A DNA stretch of 64,000 nucleotides from an uncultured Porphyromonadaceae bacterium (GCA_900538555.1 UPYI01000010.1:55526-119525); one strand, 5' to 3'. Counted from the first letter of the stretch, positions 18,846-28,491 are shown. Numbers and translations: made by a program. The notes: generated by a model from the letters alone, not told the origin.

Positions 18846-20180
18846 TTAGTTGAATAATTTTTCTAATTTGTGCAGGGCGGTGTCTAAGCAGAATATCACC
18901 ACGTGGTCGCCCGGTTCGATACGTGTCGTACCGGTTACGACCATACCTTTTCCGTCGCGGGTGAGTCCGCCGATCGTAATATCTTTGGGCAGTTGCAGGT
19001 CTTTTACTTGCGATTGGGTAATTTTCGATCCGGGTTTCGCCACTAATTCCGCCACTTCGGCATCTGCCATAGCCAGACACTTGGCAGAGGAGGTGTCGGA
19101 GTCCAGCAGCAACTGGAATATCCAGCTTGCCGCCAATAATTTTTTGTTGATGATCGTTCCGATATTCAGACCTTCGGCGGTAGAGATAAACTGGATGTTT
19201 TCTACTTCGGCGATCGTCTTGGGTACACCTAATTCTTTGGCTGATAAGCAGGTGAGAATATTGGTCTCGGAACTTTCGCTCAATGCGATGAATACGTCTA
19301 TATCCTTGATACCCTCCTCTTTCAGCAGTTCTACGTCGCGGGCATCGCCTTGTATCACGATCGCGTCGTCTACCTTTTCGGCGATATAGTAGCTGCGGTC
19401 GCGGTCTATTTCCAGAATCTTGAAGTCGATGCCGCTGGGGGCATCGTTGGCGACGCGCAGGGCGATCCGGCTACCGCCCATGATCATGACATCTTTTACA
19501 TCCACGCCCCGTTTGCCGGTCAGGATACGTATGTCCTCGATATATTCGGGTGTTGTTGTGAAATAGACAATATCGCCCAGTTTCACTTCATCACCGCCTC
19601 GCGGGATAATGGTTTCGTGTTTCCGTTTGATGGCGGATATGTGATATAAGCTCGACGAGTCGGTCAGTTCGTACAATTTGCGTCCGACGATCTGGGCGTT
19701 GTCACGGACCTTTACGCCGATCAGGATCACAGCACCGTTGCACAGTTCGAACCAGTTCCGCGCCCAAGTATGCCGCATGGCATTGATGATCTCCTGTGCT
19801 GCCAGAAACTCCGGATAGATCAGCTCATCGACACCTAATTTCTTGAAGAACTCTTTGTTCTCGGGGCGCAGATATTCGAAGTTGTCGATACGGGCTACGG
19901 TCTTTTTGGCTCCGAGCGACGAGGCGATCGTGCAGGCGGTGATATTTCGGGTTTCGAAGGGGGTGACGGCGATAAACAGGTCGGTGTTTTGTACGCCGGC
20001 TTGTTTCAGTATCGAAAATGAAGTCGGGCTGCCGACCAATGTCATCAGGTTGTAGTTCGAATCCAGACTTTGCAGTTTCTCCGAATCGTTGTCGATCAGT
20101 ATGATGTCCTGTTCCTCCCGCGAAAGCATCTTGGCAAGGTGTGTGCCCACTTCTCCGGCACCGGCGATGATGATCTTCAT
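18846..20180 (-). CDS. trkA: Trk system potassium uptake regulator TrkA
   Basis: Peripheral nucleotide-binding subunit that gates TrkH. Two RCK modules: the first Rossmann fold begins MKIIIAGAGEVGTHLAK, the second near 230 with VMIMGGSRIALRVA; each is followed by a TrkA_C domain. 444 aa is the two-module bacterial form. Lies between dxs (22-nt gap) and trkH. Confidence 0.95.
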   Translation of the reverse strand: MKIIIAGAGEVGTHLAKMLSREEQDIILIDNDSEKLQSLDSNYNLMTLVGSPTSFSILKQAGVQNTDLFIAVTPFETRNITACTIASSLGAKKTVARIDNFEYLRPENKEFFKKLGVDELIYPEFLAAQEIINAMRHTWARNWFELCNGAVILIGVKVRDNAQIVGRKLYELTDSSSLYHISAIKRKHETIIPRGGDEVKLGDIVYFTTTPEYIEDIRILTGKRGVDVKDVMIMGGSRIALRVANDAPSGIDFKILEIDRDRSYYIAEKVDDAIVIQGDARDVELLKEEGIKDIDVFIALSESSETNILTCLSAKELGVPKTIAEVENIQFISTAEGLNIGTIINKKLLAASWIFQLLLDSDTSSAKCLAMADAEVAELVAKPGSKITQSQVKDLQLPKDITIGGLTRDGKGMVVTGTTRIEPGDHVVIFCLDTALHKLEKLFN

Positions 20181-20202
20181 TTCGAACTTTTTTTAGTTTA
20201 TC

Positions 20203-22104
20203 TTACCATGAGGTGGTTAATATCCGGTAAATGCTATCTTCGTCCATGCCGCAAAGTTGTTGCAGTTCGGCAACCGAACCCTGTGCGATGAACTGGTCGG
20301 GAATACCGATCCGTTTTATGCGGGGGGTATAACCGTTGTCTGCCATAAACTCGACGACTGCGCTGCCGAATCCGCCTTGAATATTTCCATCTTCTATCGT
20401 GACGATCCGCGAGTAGTTTCGACCCACTTCGTGCAAAATGGTTTCGTCGATCGGTTTCAGGAATATCATGTCGTAATGAGCCGCGCCGATGCCTTGTTGT
20501 TGTGCCCGGGCTATGGCTCTGGCGGCATTTACACCGATTGTGCCGAGGGTGAGAACGGCTATATCGTTCCCGTCGGTCAGTTTGCGGCCGCGGCCGACCG
20601 GAATTTTTTGCATATCGCAATGCCAGTCGATCAGGCTGCCGCGTCCTCTGGGATACCGGATGGCGAAAGCTCCGAGGTTTTCGCATTGAGCCGTGAACAT
20701 CAGATGCCGCAAGTAATGTTCGTTCATCGGGGCGGCAATCGTCAGGTTCGGAATACACCGCAGGAAGCAGAGGTCTAACGCTCCGTGATGGGTAGCCCCG
20801 TCTTCGCCTACCAGTCCGGCGCGGTCGATGCAGAATGTTACCGGCAGGTTCAGTATCGCGACATCGTGCACTACCTCATCGAATGCCCGTTGCAGGAACG
20901 ATGAGTAGATGCTGCAATACGGACGCAGCCCCTCTTTTGCCAGTCCGGCGGAGAACGTCACGGCATGTTCTTCCGAGATGCCCACATCGAACGTCCGCTC
21001 CGGAAACCGCTCCATCATGAACGAGGTGGAGCTGCCCGTAGGCATGGCGGGAGTGATCGCCACGATTTTTTCGTTGTGTTCGGCGAGCTCCGTCAAAGTG
21101 TGTCCGAATACATCCTGAAATTTAGGCGGCTTGTTGGCGGTATCTTCTTTGTAGATCTCCCCGGTCGTTTTGTCGAATCGTCCCGGAGCATGCCAGATCG
21201 TCGGTTCTTTTTCGGCTGGTGCGAATCCTTTACCCTTTATGGTGCAAAGGTGCAGGATCTTGGGCCCTTTCATCCCTTTGATTTCTTTCAGTATCCGAAT
21301 GATATTGAAAATATCGTGACCATCGGTAGGACCGAAGTAGCGGATATTCAATCCCTCGAAGATATTCTGCTGTTTGCTCAACAAGGCTTTCAGGCTGTTA
21401 TTGAAACGCAGAATGGCATATTTATGTTTTTCGTCGATCAACCGTAATTTGCGCATCAGCCGGTACAAGTCGTAGCGGATTTTGTTGTAACGGGGCGAAG
21501 TGGTGACATTGACCAAGTAGTTGTTCAGCCCGCCTACGTTACGGTCGATCGCCATATCGTTGTCGTTGAGAATAATCAACAGGTCGTTGGGGGTCATGGA
21601 GGCGTTGTTCAGCCCTTCGAATGCCAGTCCCCCGGAGATGGACGCATCGCCGATCACGGCAATGACATTTCGCTTTTTCTTCTCCGGATTCAATTGAGTG
21701 GCGGTCGCCATGCCCAATGCGGCGGAAATCGAATTGGAGGCATGACCGGCGATAAACGCATCGTATTCGCTCTCGTTCGGGTTCGGAAATCCGCTCAGTC
21801 CGTTCAGTTTCCGGTTCGTTTCGAATTTGTCCCTACGTCCCGTCAGTATCTTATGTCCGTAAGCCTGATGCCCGACGTCCCACACAATACGGTCGTAAGG
21901 CGTGTCGAATACATAATGCAGGGCGACGGTCAATTCCACGGCACCCATGCTCGATCCGAAATGACCCGGATTGCGGGAAAGCGAATCGATGATAAACTCC
22001 CGCAGTTCCCGACAGACCTGTGGCAGTTTTTCTTCCGGAAGTTTACGCAAATCTTCCGGAGTATATAGTTGAGATAATAATGTAGAACAATCGGGTTGTA
22101 CCAT
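20203..22104 (-). CDS. dxs: 1-deoxy-D-xylulose-5-phosphate synthase
   Basis: Thiamine-diphosphate enzyme making DXP from pyruvate and glyceraldehyde-3-phosphate, the first step of the MEP isoprenoid route. The N-terminal domain has GHFGSSMGAVELTVAL with an active-site His, then the ThDP motif GDASISGGLAFEGLNN near 150. The middle domain has the catalytic glutamate region DVGISEEHAVTFSAGLA. I start at ATG 22104 (633 aa), the usual length; the frame is open 35 codons further upstream, but that region is the leader that carries the repeat-borne promoter. First gene of dxs-trkA-trkH. Confidence 0.95.
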   Translation of the reverse strand: MVQPDCSTLLSQLYTPEDLRKLPEEKLPQVCRELREFIIDSLSRNPGHFGSSMGAVELTVALHYVFDTPYDRIVWDVGHQAYGHKILTGRRDKFETNRKLNGLSGFPNPNESEYDAFIAGHASNSISAALGMATATQLNPEKKKRNVIAVIGDASISGGLAFEGLNNASMTPNDLLIILNDNDMAIDRNVGGLNNYLVNVTTSPRYNKIRYDLYRLMRKLRLIDEKHKYAILRFNNSLKALLSKQQNIFEGLNIRYFGPTDGHDIFNIIRILKEIKGMKGPKILHLCTIKGKGFAPAEKEPTIWHAPGRFDKTTGEIYKEDTANKPPKFQDVFGHTLTELAEHNEKIVAITPAMPTGSSTSFMMERFPERTFDVGISEEHAVTFSAGLAKEGLRPYCSIYSSFLQRAFDEVVHDVAILNLPVTFCIDRAGLVGEDGATHHGALDLCFLRCIPNLTIAAPMNEHYLRHLMFTAQCENLGAFAIRYPRGRGSLIDWHCDMQKIPVGRGRKLTDGNDIAVLTLGTIGVNAARAIARAQQQGIGAAHYDMIFLKPIDETILHEVGRNYSRIVTIEDGNIQGGFGSAVVEFMADNGYTPRIKRIGIPDQFIAQGSVAELQQLCGMDEDSIYRILTTSW

Positions 22105-22206
22105 AGCTATTCTTGAAAACAAACCGAAATGCTTCGTGCTCCCGACTATCCCGTAGGGGAAGAACGGGTGTGGGTAACGCGACGCATCTGTTGTATATCG
22201 AATTTG

Positions 22207-22238
22207 CAAAGATAGTGAAAGGTGAGAGCAGAAACAAA
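22207..22238 (-). promoter_or_regulatory. dxs promoter carried by repeat unit 1
   Basis: TTTG at 22235-22238, 20-nt spacer, TATCTTTG at 22207-22214. Predicted transcript start near 22200, leader about 96 nt to the dxs ATG. Confidence 0.7.
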
Positions 22239-22444
22239 TGGGAAACGAAGTTTCGCGATTGGATTATGCCGAACCGTATCCTTTCTTATCCAAAGATAGT
22301 GAAAGGCGAGAGCAGAAACAAATGGGAAACGAAGTTTCACGAATTGATTCTGCCGAGCCGCATCCTATCTTCGCGCATAGTGCAAAGATACGAATAAGCC
22401 GAGCGCAAAAGCAAATTTATTTGCAGTTTTGCCGAGGCGGAGTG
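22207..22444 (-). repeat. Dispersed promoter-bearing repeat, three units upstream of dxs
   Basis: Units begin at 22207, 22291 and 22383 (spacing 84 and 92 bp). On the minus strand every unit holds TATCTTTG (-7) and, 20-21 nt upstream, TTTG (-33). Next to the -33 box lies a small hairpin, GAAAC-GAA-GTTTC in units 1 and 2 and GCAAAT-TT-ATTTGC in unit 3. A conserved TGCCGA(G/A) block follows. The same family is at 46019-46240 and, decayed, at 52271-52395. The part 22445-22589 holds nothing I recognise. Confidence 0.85.
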
Positions 22445-22589
22445 TCTAAGATGTAGTATGTCAAAGATATATAGTCCGGTCGTAGCGGTTACTGATTTTG
22501 CGATAAATTTTTTGAGCCTCAGGGCGTACTCCTTGACAGTTCTGATATACTTAAAAGGAGGTGGCGTGTTAGTTGTTTTTGCGCATTGA

Positions 22590-22632
22590 AAAAGGCTGTA
22601 TCGAAAACTTACATTCCGATACAGCCCCTTGT
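22590..22632 (-). terminator. Terminator of the kduD-like gene
   Basis: On the minus strand GGCTGTATCG...CGATACAGCC is followed by TTTTT. Same hairpin family as 2152 and 40132. Confidence 0.75.
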
Positions 22633-22653
22633 AAGAATATCTTTTTTTCTCGA

Positions 22654-23460
22654 TTATTTCGGTTGTTTTCCGATGTAAGCAAGAATACCTCCGTCTACAT
22701 ACAGGATGTGACCGTTTACAGCGTTCGATGCTTCCGAAGCCAAGAATACGGCAGGACCGGTCAGTTCTTCGGGATCCAGCCAACGACCGGCGGGCGTTTT
22801 GGCGCAGATGAACGAATCGAACGGGTGACGGCTTCCGTCTGCCTGTTTCTCACGAAGTGGAGCGGTTTGCGGGGTAGCGATGTAACCCGGACCGATGCCG
22901 TTACATTGGATGTTGTATTCACCGTATTCCGAGCAGATGTTGCGGGTCAGCATTTTCAAACCGCCTTTTGCGGCAGCGTATGCCGATACTGTTTCGCGGC
23001 CCAGTTCCGACATCATGGAGCAGATGTTGATGATTTTTCCGTGACCCTTCTCCATCATGGCAGGCAGGACGGCTTTCGATACGATGAACGGAGCGTTCAA
23101 GTCTACGTCGATTACCTGACGGAACTCTTCGGCTTTCATTTCGTGCATGGGGATGCGTTTGATGATACCGGCATTGTTTACCAGAATGTCGATTGTTCCC
23201 ACCTCTTTGGCAATGCGGGCTACCATTTCTTGAACGGCTGCTTCGTCGCATACGTTGCATACATACCCGTGAGCTTCGATACCCCGTTCTTTATAAGCGG
23301 CAAGACCTTTGTTCACCAAGTCTTGATTCAAGTCGTTGAAACAGATCGTAGCACCCTGTTTAGCGAAAGCGGAAGCGATGGCAAAACCGATTCCGTAAGA
23401 TGCGCCGGTTACCAACGCGATCTTACCCTCTAACGAAAAGTTTAAATAATTGTTTTCCAT
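22654..23460 (-). CDS. kduD: Short-chain dehydrogenase, KduD / gluconate 5-dehydrogenase type
   Basis: Cytoplasmic NAD(P)-dependent oxidoreductase. Cofactor motif TGASYGIG at about 19-26, NNAG near 97, catalytic Tyr-x3-Lys in SAYAAAKGG near 160. In Bacteroidetes glycan loci this type reduces the keto sugar acid released from unsaturated uronates to 2-keto-3-deoxygluconate. It is divergent from the lyase gene, which supports that role, and the GH88 enzyme at 44196 would provide the substrate. Related gluconate 5-dehydrogenases look the same, so the exact reaction is inferred. A kduI isomerase is not in this window. Confidence 0.82.
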   Translation of the reverse strand: MENNYLNFSLEGKIALVTGASYGIGFAIASAFAKQGATICFNDLNQDLVNKGLAAYKERGIEAHGYVCNVCDEAAVQEMVARIAKEVGTIDILVNNAGIIKRIPMHEMKAEEFRQVIDVDLNAPFIVSKAVLPAMMEKGHGKIINICSMMSELGRETVSAYAAAKGGLKMLTRNICSEYGEYNIQCNGIGPGYIATPQTAPLREKQADGSRHPFDSFICAKTPAGRWLDPEELTGPAVFLASEASNAVNGHILYVDGGILAYIGKQPK

Positions 23461-23589
23461 ATTCTATTGGTTTATAAGTGTTGGTTATATGTCTTTAATA
23501 CGATTGTCGAGGAAATATTGCTTAGTGTTTCCTGTAAATAAAAACCGATAGGTTTCGTCGGCGGACGGTATCGGTCCGGTGCGGCTATG

Positions 23590-23647
23590 CAAAAATACAT
23601 CAAAAGCTTGAAGAAACAATTTTTAGCCGGTTTAAATCGGTTTAAAA
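23590..23647 (-). promoter_or_regulatory. kduD promoter with tandem 10-bp direct repeats upstream
   Basis: Minus-strand -7 box TATTTTTG (23590-23597) and TTG at 23617-23619 (19-nt spacer). Just upstream are two adjacent direct repeats, CGGTTTAAAT (23628-23637) and CGGTTTAAAA (23638-23647), at about -45 to -65, a position expected for an activator site. The remainder of the divergent region 23461-23809 shows no gene. Confidence 0.5.
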
Positions 23648-23809
23648 ATGAAGATCGGGAATGCTCCGGCAGATAAAGTGCATTTTTATAGGGCGTTATT
23701 TGCCGTTTCGATTTCGTTTTTTTATTTTGGCATCGGCTTGAAAAATGTTGTGAGACAAATAGGTAAATAACCGGGCTTAACCGTAATATTAGAAAAACAC
23801 AATTGTACA

Positions 23810-26539
23810 ATGATAAATCGAAAAACAAGAATGAGCTTGTTGTTGTCGCTGTTTGTTGCGGTAACATCGGCTTGGGGTATTGAAATACCGGACAATTTGC
23901 CCGAATCGCATCCGCGGGTATTGACAACGGAGAACGGAAGAAGCGAGACACTCGACCTGATCGAGCGGGAAGCATGGGCAAAGGACATTTATCAACGTTT
24001 GAAATCCCGTACCGATAAATATATCGACCGCGGTGAGGATTGGTTGGTTTCCCGTTTGCAGATGTATTGGAAATCGCATGCTACCGATGTCTATATCAAG
24101 GGCGAATTTTATAGCCATGCCGGAGGCGATACGGCATCCGTACCTACGGTTATGTATCCCGGCGCACGAAGCCACGGCACGAACTACCGTCGTCCTCCGT
24201 TGGAAGATGTGAAGCCTTACGCCGAAGAGAAACAGGGAATGTGGCTTCGTAACAAATCGCTGGCGGGAGAGCCGTATGAATGGGCGGCGATAGCCAATAC
24301 GGGTACGATCGTGCAAAGCATCAATGTGGAAATTCTCGGTTATGCGCGCGATGCCGCTTTCCTGTGGTGGCTCACCGGTGAAGAAAGATATGCGCGGATG
24401 TCGGCGAAGATATTCGACACCTATATGGCAGGTATCTATCATCGTCATGTCCCGATCGATCTGAACAACGGACATCAGCAGACGCTTGTCGGCATGACTT
24501 CGTTCGAGGTCATCCATGAAGATGCGATCAATGCGCTTGTCCCGTTGTACGATTTCCTATATCCGTATTTGGTGGAGAACCGGGCGGAGCAGATGCCCGT
24601 ATATGCCGGCGCATTCAAAAAGTGGGCGGATAATATCATCGACAACGGCGTGCCTCATAACAACTGGAACTTGATACAGGCACGCTTTATCATGGATATA
24701 GCTTTGGTTTTGGAAAACAATGAAACGTATGCCGATGGCAAGGGCAGGGAATATTATCTGAATAAGGTACTGAATGATCTCTCGATCCGTCAGTGGTCGC
24801 TGAAATCGTTGGCGGATTACGGATTCGATCCGGCTACCGCCATTTGGTGCGAATGTCCCGGTTACAGTGTCAATGTCGTAGCCGATTATACCTCGTTCGT
24901 TTCGTTGTTCGACCGTACGTTGCATTTCGATCTGGCGGCGCAAATGCCGGTCATTCCCCGTGCAGTGGCAGCATCCATGCAATATCTTTTCCCGAACGGC
25001 ATGATTGTCGGATTCGGTGATACGCATCCCAACAAGATACGTACCGATATGGTGAAGAATATGATCCGTAATGCCCGTCTGCATGGGAAGAGAGAGCAGG
25101 AAGTATTTTTCACCTCTCTGCTGAAATGCCTCGATCCGCAGGCGGCGACACCGGCAACTTCGGCACGCCCTGCATTGGCTGTCACGTCATTTTTCGGAGA
25201 GAAACCGTTGGACCTCGATCCGTCCATACCGGCAGGAGCCTATACCGATTATGTGACGCCTACATTCTATTCGCCCAATGTAAGCTGGCTGGTGCAACGC
25301 ACCGGAATGGATCGTGAAAACAGTTTGATGATCTCTCTGAATGCCAGTGAAGGCAATCACCAGCATGCCAATGGTATTTCGATGGAACTGTACGGGTGCG
25401 GTTATCCGCTGGCTCCCGATGCCGGAATCGGAAAAACGCTCTATTCCGGTCTCGATTATCTGGAATATTACGGGCAGTTCCCGTCGCACAATACGGTTTG
25501 TGTCGATGGTGTGTCGAGCTACCCGATCATGAAAAGCAACCATGCGTTCGATCTGTTGGGGCTTTATCCCGCTTCGGGCGACAACGCTTGGGATTTTCAT
25601 GGCGTTACATATAGCCGGGTCGCTTTCCGTGAGCCGGAGAGCCGCGCTGATCAGGAACGGGTCATGGGCATCGTCACCTCGGAATCGGGCAGGGGGTATT
25701 ATGTCGATATATTCCGTAGTCGGAAAGAACGGGGCGGCGACAAGATGCACGACTATTTCTATCACAACTTGGGGCAACAGATGTCCCTGACATTTGCCGA
25801 CGGTACGCCGATCGACCTGCAACCGTCGGACGAACTTGCTTTCGCCGGAGCGCATTTGTATGCCTATTCCTATATATACGATCAGCAGTCGGCATGTACC
25901 GACCGCGATATCCGGGCATCGTTTGTCATGAATATGCCCGACGGGGATGACATCCGTATGACGATGTGGCAGAAAGGAGAGCCCGACCGACGCATATTCA
26001 AGGCATTGAGCCCGGCGACGGAAGGACTGAGCCGTATCAAGGATTTCCCTTACAAGACAATGGATTATCCGACCCTGACATTCGTAGCCCGGCAGGATGG
26101 TGAGGCGTGGACCCGTCCGTTTGTTTCCGTATTCGAACCCTCTACGGTGTCCGAACCCTCGTCGATTTCAGCTGTATCCTATTTCGAAACCCGTTCCTCC
26201 CGTCCCGATTTTGTCGGTATCCGGGTAGAAGGAAAGTCGGGACGTACCGATTACATATTTAGCCAGACCTCGGCTGTCGATGAGGCACGTCACGAAAACA
26301 TGTCGGTGACCGGAATGTATGCCGTGATCTCTTCCGGCGAAGGTTATGCCCGCTACTTTTTGGCAGACGGCACGGCGTTGCGTGTCGGAGAGGTTTCGAT
26401 GAGTTGTGCAGTGCAGGGCAATATGGTGCTGGAACGCAAGGCGGACGGCTGGTATTACACTTCATCGCAACCGTGCAAGATCAAGATCGGGAAGAAACGA
26501 CACACGCTTCCCGCCGGAAAAAACAGAAAATTAGATTAA
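23810..26539 (+). CDS. Secreted polysaccharide lyase, heparinase II/III superfamily
   Basis: Exported lyase that would break a uronic-acid-containing glycan by beta-elimination. Signal peptide about 1-23 (ending TSAWG). The alpha/alpha-toroid domain (about 30-440) carries candidate catalytic Asn in PHNNWN at about 281 and Tyr in CPGYS near 348. The beta-sandwich part has GNHQHANGISMELYG near 515-529, the usual heparinase II/III metal/His region, and DYFYHNLG. 909 aa is at the upper end. Which CAZy family (PL12, 21, 33, 35, 37) applies cannot be decided here. It begins a two-gene operon with the GH97 gene, 11 nt downstream. Confidence 0.82.
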   Translation: MINRKTRMSLLLSLFVAVTSAWGIEIPDNLPESHPRVLTTENGRSETLDLIEREAWAKDIYQRLKSRTDKYIDRGEDWLVSRLQMYWKSHATDVYIKGEFYSHAGGDTASVPTVMYPGARSHGTNYRRPPLEDVKPYAEEKQGMWLRNKSLAGEPYEWAAIANTGTIVQSINVEILGYARDAAFLWWLTGEERYARMSAKIFDTYMAGIYHRHVPIDLNNGHQQTLVGMTSFEVIHEDAINALVPLYDFLYPYLVENRAEQMPVYAGAFKKWADNIIDNGVPHNNWNLIQARFIMDIALVLENNETYADGKGREYYLNKVLNDLSIRQWSLKSLADYGFDPATAIWCECPGYSVNVVADYTSFVSLFDRTLHFDLAAQMPVIPRAVAASMQYLFPNGMIVGFGDTHPNKIRTDMVKNMIRNARLHGKREQEVFFTSLLKCLDPQAATPATSARPALAVTSFFGEKPLDLDPSIPAGAYTDYVTPTFYSPNVSWLVQRTGMDRENSLMISLNASEGNHQHANGISMELYGCGYPLAPDAGIGKTLYSGLDYLEYYGQFPSHNTVCVDGVSSYPIMKSNHAFDLLGLYPASGDNAWDFHGVTYSRVAFREPESRADQERVMGIVTSESGRGYYVDIFRSRKERGGDKMHDYFYHNLGQQMSLTFADGTPIDLQPSDELAFAGAHLYAYSYIYDQQSACTDRDIRASFVMNMPDGDDIRMTMWQKGEPDRRIFKALSPATEGLSRIKDFPYKTMDYPTLTFVARQDGEAWTRPFVSVFEPSTVSEPSSISAVSYFETRSSRPDFVGIRVEGKSGRTDYIFSQTSAVDEARHENMSVTGMYAVISSGEGYARYFLADGTALRVGEVSMSCAVQGNMVLERKADGWYYTSSQPCKIKIGKKRHTLPAGKNRKLD

Positions 26540-26550
26540 CTAAATACAAA

Positions 26551-28473
26551 ATGAAAAGAGTGCAATTATGTGTGGCTGCGGCGATTTTTTCGCTGACGGC
26601 TATGGCTCGGAATGTCGAGCTGTTATCTCCCGACGGAGCTTATCGCCTTACATTCAGACAGGAAAAAATGGAGGACGGAGCTTTGTCGTGCCGTTACGAT
26701 GTAGAATACGACGGGATGCCCGTTATTACGGATTCGCGTTTGGGACTGGAATTGGACAACCGGATTTGGGAACAGGCATTGGCACGTCACATCGAACGCG
26801 GTGCCTTGTGGATGGACAACCTCGAATTGGATTCCGTATCGTATGCCTCGCATGCCGAAACGTATCGACCCCTGTTCGGCGAACGCAGTACGGTAGAGAA
26901 TAACTACAACGAGGCGATAGCCTATCTGTCTAAAAAAGACGGAAGCAATTACCGGATGAATATCGAAATGCGGGCATTCAACGAGGGCGTGGCATTCCGG
27001 TTCTATTTCCCGGAGCATCCGCAGGCGATATTCCACAAGGTAGTGGACGACTTTACCGAATATACATTCCCTGAGGGAACTATGGCTTGGCATGCGGCAT
27101 GGGCGCAGGCACCGTATCATAAAATGCCGTTGCAGGGTTGGACGCAAGACAGCGAACGTGCGTTGCTGCTCGAACTGCCGAACGGAGTATATGCCGCTTT
27201 GGCGGATGCCGATGTGGACGATTGGGCGCATTGCAAATTCCGACTGAGCGAAACTCGGGCGAATACGGTACGCAATTCGTTATACGGGGTGGTCGATATG
27301 GTCACCGATTTCGCTTCGCCGTGGCATATCGTTATGGCAGGCAAGACTCCCGGTGAGATCGTAGAAAACAATGAGATTATCAATAACCTCAATCCGCCGT
27401 GTGCGATTCCCGATGCAGCCGAATGGGTACGCCCCGGAAAGATCATGCGCGAAACGACCCTTACGACGGCAAATGCGATAAAATGTATCGACTTTTGTGC
27501 CGCACACAACATGCAGTACATTCTGTTCGATTGGAAATGGTATGGAAAAGCCGATACCTATCATACCGATGCCACGAAAATCGTAGCCGACATCGACATC
27601 AGGAAAGTTACCTCTTACGCGCACGACCGGGGGATAGGCGTGTTTATGTACGTCAATCATCATGCCATCCAGAATCAGGCGGAAGAACTTTTCCCGATCA
27701 TGAAATCGTGGGGTGTGGACGGAATCAAGTTCGGCTTCGTACAATACATGAGCCATCGTTGGAGCACTTGGTTGCACGATATGGTGCGACTGGCTGCCAA
27801 AAACAAACTGATGGTGAATATCCACGACGAATATCGCCCGTCGGGATTCAGCCGCACCTATCCCAACCTCATTACCCAAGAGGGGGTACGGGGCAATGAA
27901 GAGTTTCCCGATGCCACGCACAATACGATTACGGCGTTTACCCGTATGATCAACGGGGCTGCCGATTACACCATTTGCTATTACGACCGTCGGGTGAACA
28001 ATACGCATTCACACCAGCTGGCGGCATCGCTCGTCTTTTACAGTCCGTTGCAGACCCTCTTTTGGTACGATAAGCCCGATATGTATAAGGGTGAGCCGGA
28101 AGTGGAGTGGTTCGAAGAGCTGCCTACCGTATTCGATGAATCGCATCTCGACGGGAAGCCCGGAGAATATGCGCTCTCTACCCGTCGTCACGGCGATGAC
28201 TGGTATATGGGATTGCTGGCGAATAACGACGGGGCGGAACATCGGGTGCCGTTGTCGTTCCTCGCTCCCGGCAAGAAATATCTGGCGAAGATCTATACCG
28301 ACGACGATCGGGTCGAAACCCGTACCCATGTAGCGTGCCGTTACCTGTTGGTGGATAGCAAATCGGTATTGAAATTGGATTTGAAACCGCGGGGTGGAGT
28401 TGCGGTACACTTCGTTCCGGTCGATGCCCGTACGGCGAAAAACTATAAGAAATACAAAGGACAAACTTTGTAA
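26551..28473 (+). CDS. Glycoside hydrolase family 97 (alpha-glucosidase/alpha-galactosidase type)
   Basis: Exported or periplasmic exo-alpha-glycosidase. Signal peptide about 1-19 (MKRVQLCVAAAIFSLTAMA). N-terminal beta-super-sandwich (LLSPDGAYRLTF...), then a (beta/alpha)8 barrel from about 280 with FDWKWYG, VNHHAIQNQ, VNIHDEYRPSG and TQEGVRGNEEF, then a C-terminal beta domain. 640 aa is typical. At the spot where retaining family members carry a nucleophilic Asp (VKxDF) the sequence reads IKFGF (Gly395), which suggests the inverting, Ca2+-dependent SusB-like mechanism, with Glu residues in the two later motifs as candidate bases. I start at ATG 26551; upstream codons lie inside the lyase gene. 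Confidence 0.9.
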   Translation: MKRVQLCVAAAIFSLTAMARNVELLSPDGAYRLTFRQEKMEDGALSCRYDVEYDGMPVITDSRLGLELDNRIWEQALARHIERGALWMDNLELDSVSYASHAETYRPLFGERSTVENNYNEAIAYLSKKDGSNYRMNIEMRAFNEGVAFRFYFPEHPQAIFHKVVDDFTEYTFPEGTMAWHAAWAQAPYHKMPLQGWTQDSERALLLELPNGVYAALADADVDDWAHCKFRLSETRANTVRNSLYGVVDMVTDFASPWHIVMAGKTPGEIVENNEIINNLNPPCAIPDAAEWVRPGKIMRETTLTTANAIKCIDFCAAHNMQYILFDWKWYGKADTYHTDATKIVADIDIRKVTSYAHDRGIGVFMYVNHHAIQNQAEELFPIMKSWGVDGIKFGFVQYMSHRWSTWLHDMVRLAAKNKLMVNIHDEYRPSGFSRTYPNLITQEGVRGNEEFPDATHNTITAFTRMINGAADYTICYYDRRVNNTHSHQLAASLVFYSPLQTLFWYDKPDMYKGEPEVEWFEELPTVFDESHLDGKPGEYALSTRRHGDDWYMGLLANNDGAEHRVPLSFLAPGKKYLAKIYTDDDRVETRTHVACRYLLVDSKSVLKLDLKPRGGVAVHFVPVDARTAKNYKKYKGQTL

Positions 28474-28491
28474 CGGTAATTCCGGATAAAG

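Noticed and set aside
22105..22209. 35-residue N-terminal extension of Dxs
   Set aside because: It lies in the promoter/leader region made by the dispersed repeat, and Dxs proteins normally start near MVQPDCSTLL.
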